Below, one piece after another: positions 1-7,315 of a stretch of 64,000 bases of DNA. The stretch comes from Candidatus Zemynaea palustris (GTDB lineage: Bacteria > Vulcanimicrobiota > Vulcanimicrobiia > Vulcanimicrobiales > Vulcanimicrobiaceae): assembly GCA_003134695.1 (NCBI GenBank), contig PLCB01000026.1, forward strand, positions 25,945 to 89,944. Direction: 5' to 3'. Made by a program: the position numbers and the translations under genes. The notes under the pieces are model-generated. The model searched no databases and was not told the DNA's origin. It was given only the letters and a program-made list of their open reading frames with translations. Positions within the stretch are counted from its first letter, which is position 1; each line of letters begins with the position of its first letter.

Positions 1-456
1 GAACGCTACGTCGACTGCCCGTTTTCCGTCGCCGAGCAGTACGTCAGCGATTATCTCGAGCGGGCGGCAAAGGGCGGTCCAGAGGCGACGGTCCAGCTCC
101 CTCTCGTTGCCGGAAGTTTTACGATAAGCAGGAACGTCGAACTTTCATTCGATCGTAAGCGCGACGGCTACGATCCGGGACGCGCGCATTTTGAATCCAA
201 GATCCTTTGGAAGAGCGGAGCGAAACTGCTCCCCGACTTTTCCGGGGTCATTCGTACGCGGATTGCGGCGCCGGGAACGCTGCTGATCGTCGCGGGGCGC
301 TATTGCCCGCCCCTGGGTTTCTTCGGCACGATGTTCGACCGGCTGATCGGGCGCCGCATCGCGCGAGCGACCCTTCGCGATCTCGCCGAACGGCTCGGCA
401 GATCCCTCGAAAGCCGCGAGGCGCGTTGGCGCGAGCACTTGATCTCCGCGAACTAG
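1..456 (+). CDS. SRPBCC-like protein, 3' part only
   Basis: The frame is open from the first base and stops at TAG 454-456, giving the last 151 residues; the start lies outside the window. The visible part ends in an amphipathic helix rich in Arg, Leu and Glu, as in START/SRPBCC folds. A DFSG motif near residue 85 resembles the FPRFxG motif in the two genes at 1289-1723 and 1720-2286, so the three are probably paralogs. SRPBCC proteins bind hydrophobic ligands, but no ligand can be named from this sequence. It runs towards the phosphatase gene at 513-1277 (convergent, 56 bases apart). Confidence 0.6.
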   Translation, partial: ERYVDCPFSVAEQYVSDYLERAAKGGPEATVQLPLVAGSFTISRNVELSFDRKRDGYDPGRAHFESKILWKSGAKLLPDFSGVIRTRIAAPGTLLIVAGRYCPPLGFFGTMFDRLIGRRIARATLRDLAERLGRSLESREARWREHLISAN

Positions 457-512
457 AACATCCTCAGCCTGGAGATCGGCCGCCTGCTGGAGCGTGCATG
501 GCGGTTGGGAGC

Positions 513-1277
513 TTACCTGATGCAACGCTCGAGAATCTTACCATATCGGCTGAGTGGTTCGGCCGTGCCGACGCGCGCAACGACCACGCCCATATCGTCG
601 TTCTGACGGCCACCTCCGTACGCGCAGGCGGCGTCGAGCACGGCGCGCGCCGGATCGCCGTCCTCGCGCAACGATTGTTTGACGACGCGTGCGACCTGCG
701 CCACGCTGAAAAAATTCTTGGATCCGGCAGGGTGGCTGTCGGCGACGCCGTCGGTCGCGATGACGAGCGTCTCAGTCGTATCGAGGGGAAGCACCGCATC
801 GCAGGCGCGAAACACGAGCGCGATGCCGAGCATCGGCGCGGTCGGTGCGAGTTGCTCGATGCGGCCATCGTCGTGGAGCGCGAACGCGAGGTCGTGACCC
901 GCCGATGCATAAACGAGGGTCCGCGACGGATGGACCAACGCAGCGAAGGCGACCGCGTACGGCGACTCGGCCGCGAGCGTCCGCAACCGGTTGTCCGCGC
1001 AGCCGAGCGCTTGGGCCGGCGACGCGCCCCGCAGAAGCGCGGTGGCGATCGCGTCGCCGATCGCCGAGGAAAGCGGGGCAGGCGCCGCGCCGTGGCCAAT
1101 GACATCGACGACGACGATCACCGCGCGGCCCGAGCCAAGCGGAAGAGCGAAGGCCACGTCGCCGCAGCGTCCATGTTGAGCGTTCGCCGCGCGCACGACG
1201 TCCCAGGTTCGAACGCGCGACGGTGCCGGCGCTGGCGCTAAGAACGCACTGCAAAGGGAAACGGCTGTGCTCGTCAT
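513..1277 (-). CDS. SpoIIE/RsbX-like PP2C serine phosphatase
   Basis: A 254-residue protein consisting of one stand-alone SpoIIE-type PP2C domain. The metal-binding motifs are in order: GD at residues 39-40, VVDVIGHG at 56-63, SAGHD near 125-129, ATDGVAD at 174-180 and NDDM at 226-229. These Asp residues coordinate Mn/Mg in the family, so the enzyme should be active. There is no sensor, GAF or PAS domain, which makes it like RsbX (a short phosphatase acting on STAS-domain anti-anti-sigma proteins) rather than RsbU. No anti-sigma or STAS gene is visible nearby, so the substrate is unknown. It lies 11 bases downstream of the SRPBCC-like gene at 1289-1723, probably in the same transcript. Confidence 0.85.
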   Translation of the reverse strand: MTSTAVSLCSAFLAPAPAPSRVRTWDVVRAANAQHGRCGDVAFALPLGSGRAVIVVVDVIGHGAAPAPLSSAIGDAIATALLRGASPAQALGCADNRLRTLAAESPYAVAFAALVHPSRTLVYASAGHDLAFALHDDGRIEQLAPTAPMLGIALVFRACDAVLPLDTTETLVIATDGVADSHPAGSKNFFSVAQVARVVKQSLREDGDPARAVLDAACAYGGGRQNDDMGVVVARVGTAEPLSRYGKILERCIR

Positions 1278-1288
1278 GCGCGGCTAGG

Positions 1289-1723
1289 TCAAACCGAAAC
1301 CGTGGCGATGATTTCGTCCAGCATCGCACGCGCCGTCGCTTGCGAGAACCGCAACCCCAATTCCACCTCGGCGACGTCGCCTCGCGGCGCGACCGGATCG
1401 TCGTAAGCGCCGTCGAGCTGCAAGCGCGTCATCTCGCCGTCGCTGAGGATGCGTAGTGTCCCGTCGAAACGCGGAAATCGTCCGTGATCGGCGGGCTGCC
1501 AGTGAACGGTGTAACAACCGTCGCCGCCATAGACTCCTCCAGCCGGCTTCACCGTTACGACAACGTCACGCACCAGCGAGATCTCGGTGCCGAGCCCGGG
1601 TAACGCGCAAACCGGATTGACGGCAAACTGCCCGTGATCGAGCGCGTACGTTCGTAACGCGTCGTCGGCTCGAACAGCATCGATGTGCAGCACGGCATCG
1701 CGGCGGATGGGCTGGGCGTTCAT
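1289..1723 (-). CDS. SRPBCC-like protein
   Basis: 144 residues with no signal peptide or membrane segment. It contains the motif GRFPRFDG around residues 81-88, followed by alternating strands and a C-terminal helix, consistent with a START-like fold. The same FPRF motif occurs in the upstream gene at 1720-2286. The ATG overlaps the stop of that upstream gene by four bases (ATGA), so the pair is translationally coupled. Function is unknown; lipid or polyketide binding or carbon monoxide dehydrogenase subunit G-like roles are possible family parallels only. Confidence 0.6.
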   Translation of the reverse strand: MNAQPIRRDAVLHIDAVRADDALRTYALDHGQFAVNPVCALPGLGTEISLVRDVVVTVKPAGGVYGGDGCYTVHWQPADHGRFPRFDGTLRILSDGEMTRLQLDGAYDDPVAPRGDVAEVELGLRFSQATARAMLDEIIATVSV

Positions 1724-2286
1724 AGCCCCGCCGCGGCTCGTTTGTTGGCTTTCGCCGTCTCAACGCTGCGCGAGGATTGCTCCATGAACGTGCCGATCCG
1801 CTGGAGCAAATCGCGACCCGTGCTCTCGGCGATCGCGCGTCCGATCGTGCGATCGAACGCTTCGCCGAGCGCCCCCAGCGGCGGTTCGTATGTGCCGTCG
1901 AGGGCAACAAAGCAGCTCTCGTAGTCGTCGGCGTTCGGAAGCGAGATTCTGCCCGTGAAGCGCGGGAACGGACCACCGGCGACCGGCGCCCACTCGACGG
2001 CGTACGAAACGATCATCGCGCCTTCGTCGTGGACGCGCGTCAGCCGAATGACACAGTCGCGCGCCAGCATTAGGAGCGGCAAACCGGGCAGCACGATCGG
2101 CACCCTGAGCGCCAGCACCGCCGCATCGTCGACGGCATAGTCGGCGAAGAACCGCTCCAGGAATTGCGGAGCCTGGGCGACGGGACAGGCCACGGGTCTT
2201 TTAAGATTCAGGTGGCTGAGCATTTCCCGTAAGCCTACCGGTTCGATATCCGCAAGCGGTGAAGGCGGTGCGAAGTTTCGGCTCAC
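1720..2286 (-). CDS. SRPBCC-like protein
   Basis: 188 residues, probably GTG start at 2286; an internal ATG at the 22nd codon is an alternative. The motif GPFPRFTGRISL lies near residues 105-116, as in the next gene, and the C-terminus is a charged helix. It heads the run 1720-2286, 1289-1723, 513-1277, where two ligand-binding-like proteins precede a PP2C phosphatase. It starts 27 bases after the stop of the 63-residue phosphoacceptor-like gene, so it may share the promoter of the response regulator. Function is not recognised beyond the fold. Confidence 0.6.
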   Translation of the reverse strand: MSRNFAPPSPLADIEPVGLREMLSHLNLKRPVACPVAQAPQFLERFFADYAVDDAAVLALRVPIVLPGLPLLMLARDCVIRLTRVHDEGAMIVSYAVEWAPVAGGPFPRFTGRISLPNADDYESCFVALDGTYEPPLGALGEAFDRTIGRAIAESTGRDLLQRIGTFMEQSSRSVETAKANKRAAAGL

Positions 2287-2313
2287 GAGCGGGTGCCGAA
2301 GGCCGGCAGCCTA

Positions 2314-2505
2314 CTAAGACTCGGGAACGCCTTCTTTCCGCTCCGCGCTGGCGGCCCGGGCCAGAAGGACTTCGATCTCCCCGAGAGCGTGAAGCACCGC
2401 ATCGAGCCGAGCCGGGGTCGGCTCGATGATCCCGTCGCGAAAGCCCTCGACGTTTGCGATCGCGACGGCAAGATGGTTGCGAACCTCGTGGATGACTTGC
2501 CTCAT
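2314..2505 (-). CDS. Stand-alone histidine-kinase phosphoacceptor (DHp) hairpin
   Basis: A 63-residue protein beginning MRQVIHEVRNHLAVA. The segment at residues 5-12 matches the H-box of sensor kinases (HExRN-L), with His6 as the phosphorylatable residue. A second helix (residues 31-52) would complete the two-helix dimerisation hairpin. No ATP-binding domain follows: the frame stops at 2314. Its ATG overlaps the TGA of the response regulator (ATGA at 2502-2505), so the two proteins are made from one message. It may be a phosphotransfer protein (Spo0B/HPt-like) for that regulator, or a kinase reduced to its DHp domain. The N-terminal match is clear; the role is inference. Confidence 0.65.
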   Translation of the reverse strand: MRQVIHEVRNHLAVAIANVEGFRDGIIEPTPARLDAVLHALGEIEVLLARAASAERKEGVPES

Positions 2506-3194
2506 GCCGGCTTGACCATCTTGTAGCCGACACCAAAAACCGTCACGATGTACCGAGGCTTCGTGGGATCGGGTTCGATCCGAGCGCGGAGATTGGCGAT
2601 ATGGCGATCGAGAGTCCGGTCGAAGACGTCGCCGTCGGCGCTGACGCGTTCGAGCAGCTGGTCGCGTGTCAGCGTCTGACCGACGTGCGACGCAAGAACG
2701 TCGAGGATCTTGAACTGGGTCGGCGTAAGCGTCACCCATTTGCCGTCGACGCGGACTTCGTGGGCGACGTTGTCGATGGTGATCGCGCCGATCTGCCGTT
2801 CGGTGGCCGAGGGCTCGTGCTCGGCGCGTTCGCTCCGGCGCAACACGCTCTTCACGCGCGCCACCACCTCCCGCGGGCTGAACGGCTTGCCGATATAATC
2901 GTCCGCGCCCAACTCGAGACCGACGACGCGATCGATTTCGTCGGTACGAGCCGTTAGCATGATGACCGGAACGTCGCGCTCGGCGCGAATCCGCTTCAAG
3001 ACCTCGGTACCCGGAAGGCCGGGAAGATTGAGATCGAGCACGACCAGGTCCGGATGACTCGTGGAGAAGAGTTCAACGGCCATGGGTCCGTCGGACGCCC
3101 GAACCACTTCGAAGCCTTCGTCTTGCAGGTACTGTCCGAGGACGTCCAGCAGGGAGCGCTCGTCGTCGACGATGAGCACTTTGCGATTGGTCAT
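2502..3194 (-). CDS. OmpR/PhoB-family response regulator
   Basis: 230 residues. The receiver domain (residues 5-118) has the acidic pair D10/D11, the phosphoacceptor D54 in VVLDLNLPG, the switch Thr in MLTART near 82 and the conserved Lys in GKPFSPRE near 104. A winged-helix DNA-binding domain of the OmpR/PhoB type fills residues 135-229. It should bind DNA as a dimer after phosphorylation. No full sensor kinase is adjacent; the only partner is the 63-residue DHp-like protein overlapping its stop codon, so the kinase must be elsewhere or noncanonical. Confidence 0.93.
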   Translation of the reverse strand: MTNRKVLIVDDERSLLDVLGQYLQDEGFEVVRASDGPMAVELFSTSHPDLVVLDLNLPGLPGTEVLKRIRAERDVPVIMLTARTDEIDRVVGLELGADDYIGKPFSPREVVARVKSVLRRSERAEHEPSATERQIGAITIDNVAHEVRVDGKWVTLTPTQFKILDVLASHVGQTLTRDQLLERVSADGDVFDRTLDRHIANLRARIEPDPTKPRYIVTVFGVGYKMVKPA

Positions 3195-3212
3195 GCCGGT
3201 TTACTACATGGT

Positions 3213-3242
3213 AAGGAGGGGCCGGCCCTCCGGCCCCTCCTT
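3213..3242 (-). terminator. Perfect 13-bp hairpin between hsp20 and the regulator
   Basis: AAGGAGGGGCCGG at 3213-3225 pairs fully with 3230-3242 around a 4-base loop. It lies 55 bases past the hsp20 stop and 19 bases before the response-regulator start. There is no clear U run on either strand, so it may act as a factor-assisted terminator or processing site rather than a textbook intrinsic terminator. Confidence 0.55.
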
Positions 3243-3296
3243 CTCTTGCGTCAACCCTTTCGATCCGCGACCGTTAGCCGTCGCTGCTGCTGGACG

Positions 3297-3800
3297 TTAA
3301 CCCTGGATGGGGATCGTCTTGCGTTGAATCGATTTTTCGGGCTGCAACGCGATCTTCAAGATGCCGTACTGGATCGTCGCCGTCACTTGTTCGGGATCGA
3401 TCTCCAACGGCAACGTCACCGTGCGCGAGAACGTCCCAGTGCGAAGCTCGTGCCAGTGGTATTTCTTGGCATCCTTCCTTTCGCTCTCGAACTTGCCGCT
3501 GACCATGAGGATGTTGCCGGAGACCTCGATCGTGAGGTCGTCCTTCTGGTATCCGGGGACGGCGAGTTCAACCACGTAGCCGCCGTCCTTCTCATAGAGG
3601 TTGATGGCCGGCGTGGTGGTGAGCGTCGGCAATTCGGGCAATACCCATGGGGCGGCGAACGGCGTCAGCATCGCGCGCCGAAACGCGTTGAGCGGCGCGA
3701 AGAAATCCTCGCCGCACAAGAAGTCGCTGTTAAACATGGGCAACGGGTTCCGATACGTCATCGGCAATTCGTTGGTTTTTTCTGGCGTAAGCGTGGCCAT
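3297..3800 (-). CDS. Hsp20/alpha-crystallin small heat shock protein
   Basis: 167 residues. The alpha-crystallin domain covers about residues 55-155 and includes the strand signature GILKIAL near its end. The tail carries an IPI motif (KTIPIQG), the I-x-I/V element that docks into neighbouring subunits during oligomer assembly. It is an ATP-independent holdase that keeps unfolding proteins soluble in the cytoplasm. The start is supported by GAAGGAG upstream of the ATG at 3800. It is divergent from the universal stress gene at 4024; no CIRCE element is visible in the 223 bases between them. Confidence 0.93.
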   Translation of the reverse strand: MATLTPEKTNELPMTYRNPLPMFNSDFLCGEDFFAPLNAFRRAMLTPFAAPWVLPELPTLTTTPAINLYEKDGGYVVELAVPGYQKDDLTIEVSGNILMVSGKFESERKDAKKYHWHELRTGTFSRTVTLPLEIDPEQVTATIQYGILKIALQPEKSIQRKTIPIQG

Positions 3801-4011
3801 GGAGTTTCTCCTTCGTCTTTTTGCAGGGGACTTAGGCGATGCGCGCTCCGCGCAATCTCGAAAGCTCCACTCTCAAACGTAGACCTGGCATAGGAAGGCC
3901 GGATGAAGGCCGAGCGAAACACTCGTGAATTAGAAGCAACGGAAGTTGGAAGCGCCGGCGCTTGCAACCGATCGGTGAACGTTCGTTCATAGCACATTCT
4001 CGACGGCGCAC

Positions 4012-4017
4012 TACACT
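4012..4017 (+). promoter_or_regulatory. -10 box TACACT placed for leaderless start
   Basis: TACACT ends seven bases before the ATG of the universal stress gene at 4024, so the predicted transcription start coincides with the start codon. There is no Shine-Dalgarno sequence in front of the ATG. No convincing -35 box was found. Confidence 0.4.
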
Positions 4018-4023
4018 CGGCGC

Positions 4024-4950
4024 ATGAAAACGTTCTTGGTCCCCGTCGACGGGTCGGCCGCGGCCGGTGTTGCCCTGACCCTGGCACTGACCCTGACGCG
4101 GTCGCGTGTCGACCAGCTGCTCATCGTCCACGCCATCAATACGGCGGCCGTGGCTGCCGAATGCGTAACGCCGTATGGCGGCGACCCGACCGCCGCGCTC
4201 AATATCCTCGAAGTGGACGAGCGTGAGATTCTCGATGCGGCAGTCGCCCGCGCGCGAGAAGCCGGCGTCCCTGCGACGCCGATCGCAGTTGACGGCGCCA
4301 CGTCGGAAAAGATCGTACAGGTCGCTCGCGACCGCCACGCCGACGCGATCGTCATGGGGACGAGCGGCCGTCGCGGAATCGAACGGCTCGTCACCGGCAG
4401 CATCGCCGAAGGCGTGCTCCGCACCGCCTCGGTTCCCGTCTTTGTCATCCACGAAGGATACACACCGGCGGCCGGCCGAGCTCCCTTCCAGCGAATCCTG
4501 GTCGCAGTTGATGACTCGATCTCGGCGGCGGCGGCGACGCGTTTTGCAATCGATCTCGCCGCCGTCGGCGGCGCTGGGATCGTCTTCTGTCACGTCGTCG
4601 GTGAAAAAGAAGAGTCGTCGAGTACGTTCGAAATCGCGCAAAAACTGGCTGCGGAACGTGGCGTCGAGAGTGCTACGCTCACCGTGCACGGCCGCGATAC
4701 TGCTGAGATTATCATCGCGAGCGCTGAAGCCTCACGTGCCGATTTGATCGCTCTCGGAACGCATGGCCGCCGCGGACTCGATCGCTTCATACTCGGAAGC
4801 GTCGCCGAGGGCGTCGTTCGAAACAGTCCGATCCCGGCCGTCGTGGTTCGCGGCGATCAATCGACGCTACGAACGCGCCACCAGGCGATCGATACGAACA
4901 ATGTGACCGCGGCGAGCTGCATCGCGCCGGCGACGACGAGCAGCGTCTGA
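4024..4950 (+). CDS. Tandem-domain universal stress protein (UspA family)
   Basis: 308 residues with two Usp domains (about 1-143 and 156-275). Each carries the ATP-binding signature G-x2-G-x9-G-(S/T): GTSGRRGIERLVTGSIAEG in the first and GTHGRRGLDRFILGSVAEG in the second, so both should bind nucleotide. Family members normally end at the last strand (AVVVRG); this one continues about 30 residues of low-quality sequence that lies antisense to the 3' end of the gene at 4857-5291. The original stop has probably been lost. No Shine-Dalgarno is present; see the -10 box at 4012. Confidence 0.92.
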   Translation: MKTFLVPVDGSAAAGVALTLALTLTRSRVDQLLIVHAINTAAVAAECVTPYGGDPTAALNILEVDEREILDAAVARAREAGVPATPIAVDGATSEKIVQVARDRHADAIVMGTSGRRGIERLVTGSIAEGVLRTASVPVFVIHEGYTPAAGRAPFQRILVAVDDSISAAAATRFAIDLAAVGGAGIVFCHVVGEKEESSSTFEIAQKLAAERGVESATLTVHGRDTAEIIIASAEASRADLIALGTHGRRGLDRFILGSVAEGVVRNSPIPAVVVRGDQSTLRTRHQAIDTNNVTAASCIAPATTSSV

Positions 4951-5291
4951 GTTGCAATGTTGTGAGCGCTCGAATCGATGAGCGGCTCGCCGACAAGGCG
5001 CAGGACGAGGCCGACGTTTAAAAGCCCGAAGATCGTCCAGACGGCGCCTTCGGGATAACGTCCGCGCGATTTCGGGAAACGCGCGCGATTAACCGGCAAG
5101 AACCACAAAGCAATGCCCATGACGAGGTTGACCAGCCAGCCGACGAATCCGGCATGCGCGTGAACGACGGCAGCCCACGAAGGCGCGGTGACGCCAAACG
5201 CTTTCTCGCCGAGGAGAAACGCGCCGAACGCAAAGGTCAGCACGAGCCACGCTAAACCCGTCTTGACAAACCAACGCGTCTCGATCGGCAT
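4857..5291 (-). CDS. Four-helix membrane protein, heme-copper oxidase subunit I-like
   Basis: 144 residues with about four transmembrane helices. Helix 2 begins with VVHAHAGFVGW (His44 and His46), which resembles the HxH...GW pattern of cbb3-type oxidase subunit I relatives and NnrS-like proteins. Only a fragment of the 12-helix oxidase fold is present, so it is not an oxidase by itself. Its last 94 bases overlap the 3' end of the universal stress gene on the other strand. Function is unknown; heme or NO-related membrane roles are family parallels only. Confidence 0.7.
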   Translation of the reverse strand: MPIETRWFVKTGLAWLVLTFAFGAFLLGEKAFGVTAPSWAAVVHAHAGFVGWLVNLVMGIALWFLPVNRARFPKSRGRYPEGAVWTIFGLLNVGLVLRLVGEPLIDSSAHNIATQTLLVVAGAMQLAAVTLFVSIAWWRVRSVD

Positions 5292-5410
5292 CGTTCACCA
5301 TTCTTTCATAGCATCTGGACATTCAACCCATATCTTGGGGCCATGGCCGTTCAAGGCGCGCTCGGCGTCTTTCTTGTAAAGTAGACCGCGGTGGTACGGC
5401 GGCCTTTGAC

Positions 5411-5851
5411 GTGACGGGCGAACTCAGCGAACCTCAAATCGACGATCTGCTTTTTCGACACTCCGTTGGTCGGCTCGGCTGTCACGACGGGCGGCGCCCC
5501 TACGTGGTGCCGGTGAGCTACGTATACGATGGACGATTCCTCTATAGTTACAGTGCCGACGGTCTGAAGCTTCGTGCGCTGCGTGCTCACCCGCTCGCCT
5601 GTTTTCAGGTCGACGAGATAGACGGCCTTGGAGACTGGCGTAGTATCGTCGCTTGGGGCCGATTCGAAGAACTCCATGATGACGCGGCGCGCGACGCCCT
5701 CGAACGTCTGTCGACGCATCTGCGCGCCTTCGTTGAAACGAGCGCCGGGATAAAAGGCTCCGGGCGCAGCTATGTCGCGCGGGCCAAACGGTGGGGAGTG
5801 ATGTATCGGCTCGTTCTCATCGAGAAGACCGGCCGCTTCGAGCGCAGCTAG
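5411..5851 (+). CDS. Pyridoxamine 5'-phosphate oxidase-like flavoprotein
   Basis: 146 residues from a GTG start. The split-barrel pattern of PNPOx-like proteins is visible: VGRLGCHDGRRPYVVPVSY (residues 19-37), then the strand with YSYS and a region ending in W-RSIVAWGRFEEL. Such proteins bind FMN (some bind F420 or heme) and reduce small substrates; several are annotated as nitroimidazole-resistance proteins. The length matches the single-domain form. No neighbour indicates a substrate. Confidence 0.8.
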   Translation: MTGELSEPQIDDLLFRHSVGRLGCHDGRRPYVVPVSYVYDGRFLYSYSADGLKLRALRAHPLACFQVDEIDGLGDWRSIVAWGRFEELHDDAARDALERLSTHLRAFVETSAGIKGSGRSYVARAKRWGVMYRLVLIEKTGRFERS

Positions 5852-5930
5852 GAGTGGTACCATGCTCCCTCGCTACTCGAACAGCCGGCTCTTGTGTGAC
5901 GTAGGCGGCGAGACGACGCATGCCGTCTTC

Positions 5931-6146
5931 TTAAATAATATAATCGAGCGGGGGATCAGAAGTCGAACAAACTGCATCTCGCGCGCCGGCTTCGGCGAGG
6001 CATTCCCCAACGTCATCGGAGCGCTCGAAGACGAGTTCGCCTTCGCGCAAACCCAACGACGAGCCCAGGCGCGTGCGCCGGAGGGCTGAGTCGCTCGCCC
6101 AGCCGATCGAACGCATGGAGAGCAACAAGAGATCGTCGTGCATCAT
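5931..6146 (-). CDS. Small ORF coupled to the AhbC-like gene
   Basis: 71 codons starting ATGATG. The first ATG overlaps the TGA of the radical SAM gene (6143-6146), which is the main support. The product is soluble and acidic in its second half, with two Cys near residues 49 and 59. I do not recognise it: it is not an obvious PqqD-like or AhbA/B domain. The region is more AT-rich than its neighbours and an unrelated open frame lies opposite, so it could be noncoding. Confidence 0.35.
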   Translation of the reverse strand: MMHDDLLLLSMRSIGWASDSALRRTRLGSSLGLREGELVFERSDDVGECLAEAGARDAVCSTSDPPLDYII

Positions 6147-7315
6147 GTGAGTACCTCGATTTCGTGGTCGTCTAGGTAGCAGCCGGGATCAGAAGCCCAG
6201 AGATTGCCCGTCACCGCGAAAGCACGGGCCCGAAAATTCCCGCCGCAAACATCGAAGAAGCGGCACGAGCGGCAGCGTCCTTCGATATGCTCGCGCCGGT
6301 TGCGGAGCGCGTGCAAGGTCGGATTCGATTCGTCGCTCCAGATCTCGCTGAACGGCCGTTCCTTGACGTTGCCGAATGTGATCTGTCGTAGAAATTGATC
6401 GGGGTGGACGCCGCCCAGCCAATCGATGTCGGCGATCCCGAGTCCCGACGAATTTCCGCCGCCGCCGTTCCAGCGCAGCAAGTCGTAGGCTTTTTGCGCG
6501 CGCGTATCGCCCTGGGCTTCGAGTCGCAAGTAGGCATAGGGCCCGTCGGCATGGTTGTCGACGGTGAGAATCTCGCGCGGATCGCCTTTCGCCACGAGCT
6601 CGCCGGTGCGCGCGAAGATTTTGTCGAGTGCGGCGCGCGTCTCGTCGGCGCCGAGCCGGACGACGTCCTTTCCGCGCCCCGACGGAACCAGATGGTAGAA
6701 GCAGGCGCGCTCGATGTTCTCGTGCTCGATGAAATCGAAGATCGCGTCTAAATCGGCGACGGTGTGCGGTGTCAACGTAAGCCGCAGGCCGACCTTCTGG
6801 CCGACCGCCTTGAGATTGCGGATCCCGCGCACGGCCCGGTCGAAGGCGCCGACGGCGCCGCGGAAGTGGTCGTTCGTCACGCCGATGCCATCGAGTGAGA
6901 TGCCGACGTACGCGAAGGCGAGCGCCTTGATCTTCCACGCCGTGGCCTCGTCGATTAGTGTGCCGTTCGTCGAAAGCGTGAGCTTCAGCCCGAGTGACCG
7001 TGCGTACGCCGCCAGCAGAAGCGTGTCGCGCCGCGCGAGCGGCTCGCCGCCCGAAAAAAGGACCGCTGGGACGCCGAAACCGGCGAGGTCGTCGAGGAGC
7101 CAGCAGCCTTCCTGGAAGCTGAGTTCGCCGCTATATTTCTTCGCGGCGGAGTCGCTGTAACAGTGCGTGCACCGAAGATTGCACGTTCGCGTGACGTTCC
7201 AGACGACGACGGGCCGGCGTTCACGAGCCGAACCGGGCGCGCCCGCGCCGTGACCGTAGCGGAGTGCATCCATCGGCTGATCGAGCCCAAAGAGAATCTT
7301 GGTGACGTTAAACAT
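6143..7315 (-). CDS. AhbC/NirJ-type radical SAM/SPASM protein
   Basis: 390 residues. The radical SAM cluster motif is CNLRCTHC near residue 46, after a segment DALRYGHG typical of heme-modifying AhbC/NirJ proteins. The SAM-binding FSGGEPL lies near 91. The SPASM region at the C-terminus carries CRSCRFFDVCGGNFRARA and ends DPGCYLDDHEIE, again as in AhbC (12,18-didecarboxysiroheme deacetylase, siroheme-dependent heme route) and NirJ (heme d1). The two functions cannot be separated by eye. Neither siroheme decarboxylase (AhbA/B) nor cd1 nitrite reductase is in the window. Its start overlaps the end of the next radical SAM gene by 8 bases. Confidence 0.8.
   Translation of the reverse strand: MFNVTKILFGLDQPMDALRYGHGAGAPGSARERRPVVVWNVTRTCNLRCTHCYSDSAAKKYSGELSFQEGCWLLDDLAGFGVPAVLFSGGEPLARRDTLLLAAYARSLGLKLTLSTNGTLIDEATAWKIKALAFAYVGISLDGIGVTNDHFRGAVGAFDRAVRGIRNLKAVGQKVGLRLTLTPHTVADLDAIFDFIEHENIERACFYHLVPSGRGKDVVRLGADETRAALDKIFARTGELVAKGDPREILTVDNHADGPYAYLRLEAQGDTRAQKAYDLLRWNGGGGNSSGLGIADIDWLGGVHPDQFLRQITFGNVKERPFSEIWSDESNPTLHALRNRREHIEGRCRSCRFFDVCGGNFRARAFAVTGNLWASDPGCYLDDHEIEVLT

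Noticed and set aside
207-1241. Long plus-strand open frame opposite the phosphatase
   Set aside because: Arg/Ala/Gly-rich shadow of the SpoIIE-type gene; no domain or start signal.
3976-3987. GAAC...GTTC repeats suggesting an SOS box near the universal stress gene
   Set aside because: Short and imperfect, and the gene has no SOS link; likely chance.
5862-6089. 75-codon plus-strand frame
   Set aside because: No family resemblance; the opposing frame has a 4-base coupling to the radical SAM gene and is the better candidate.
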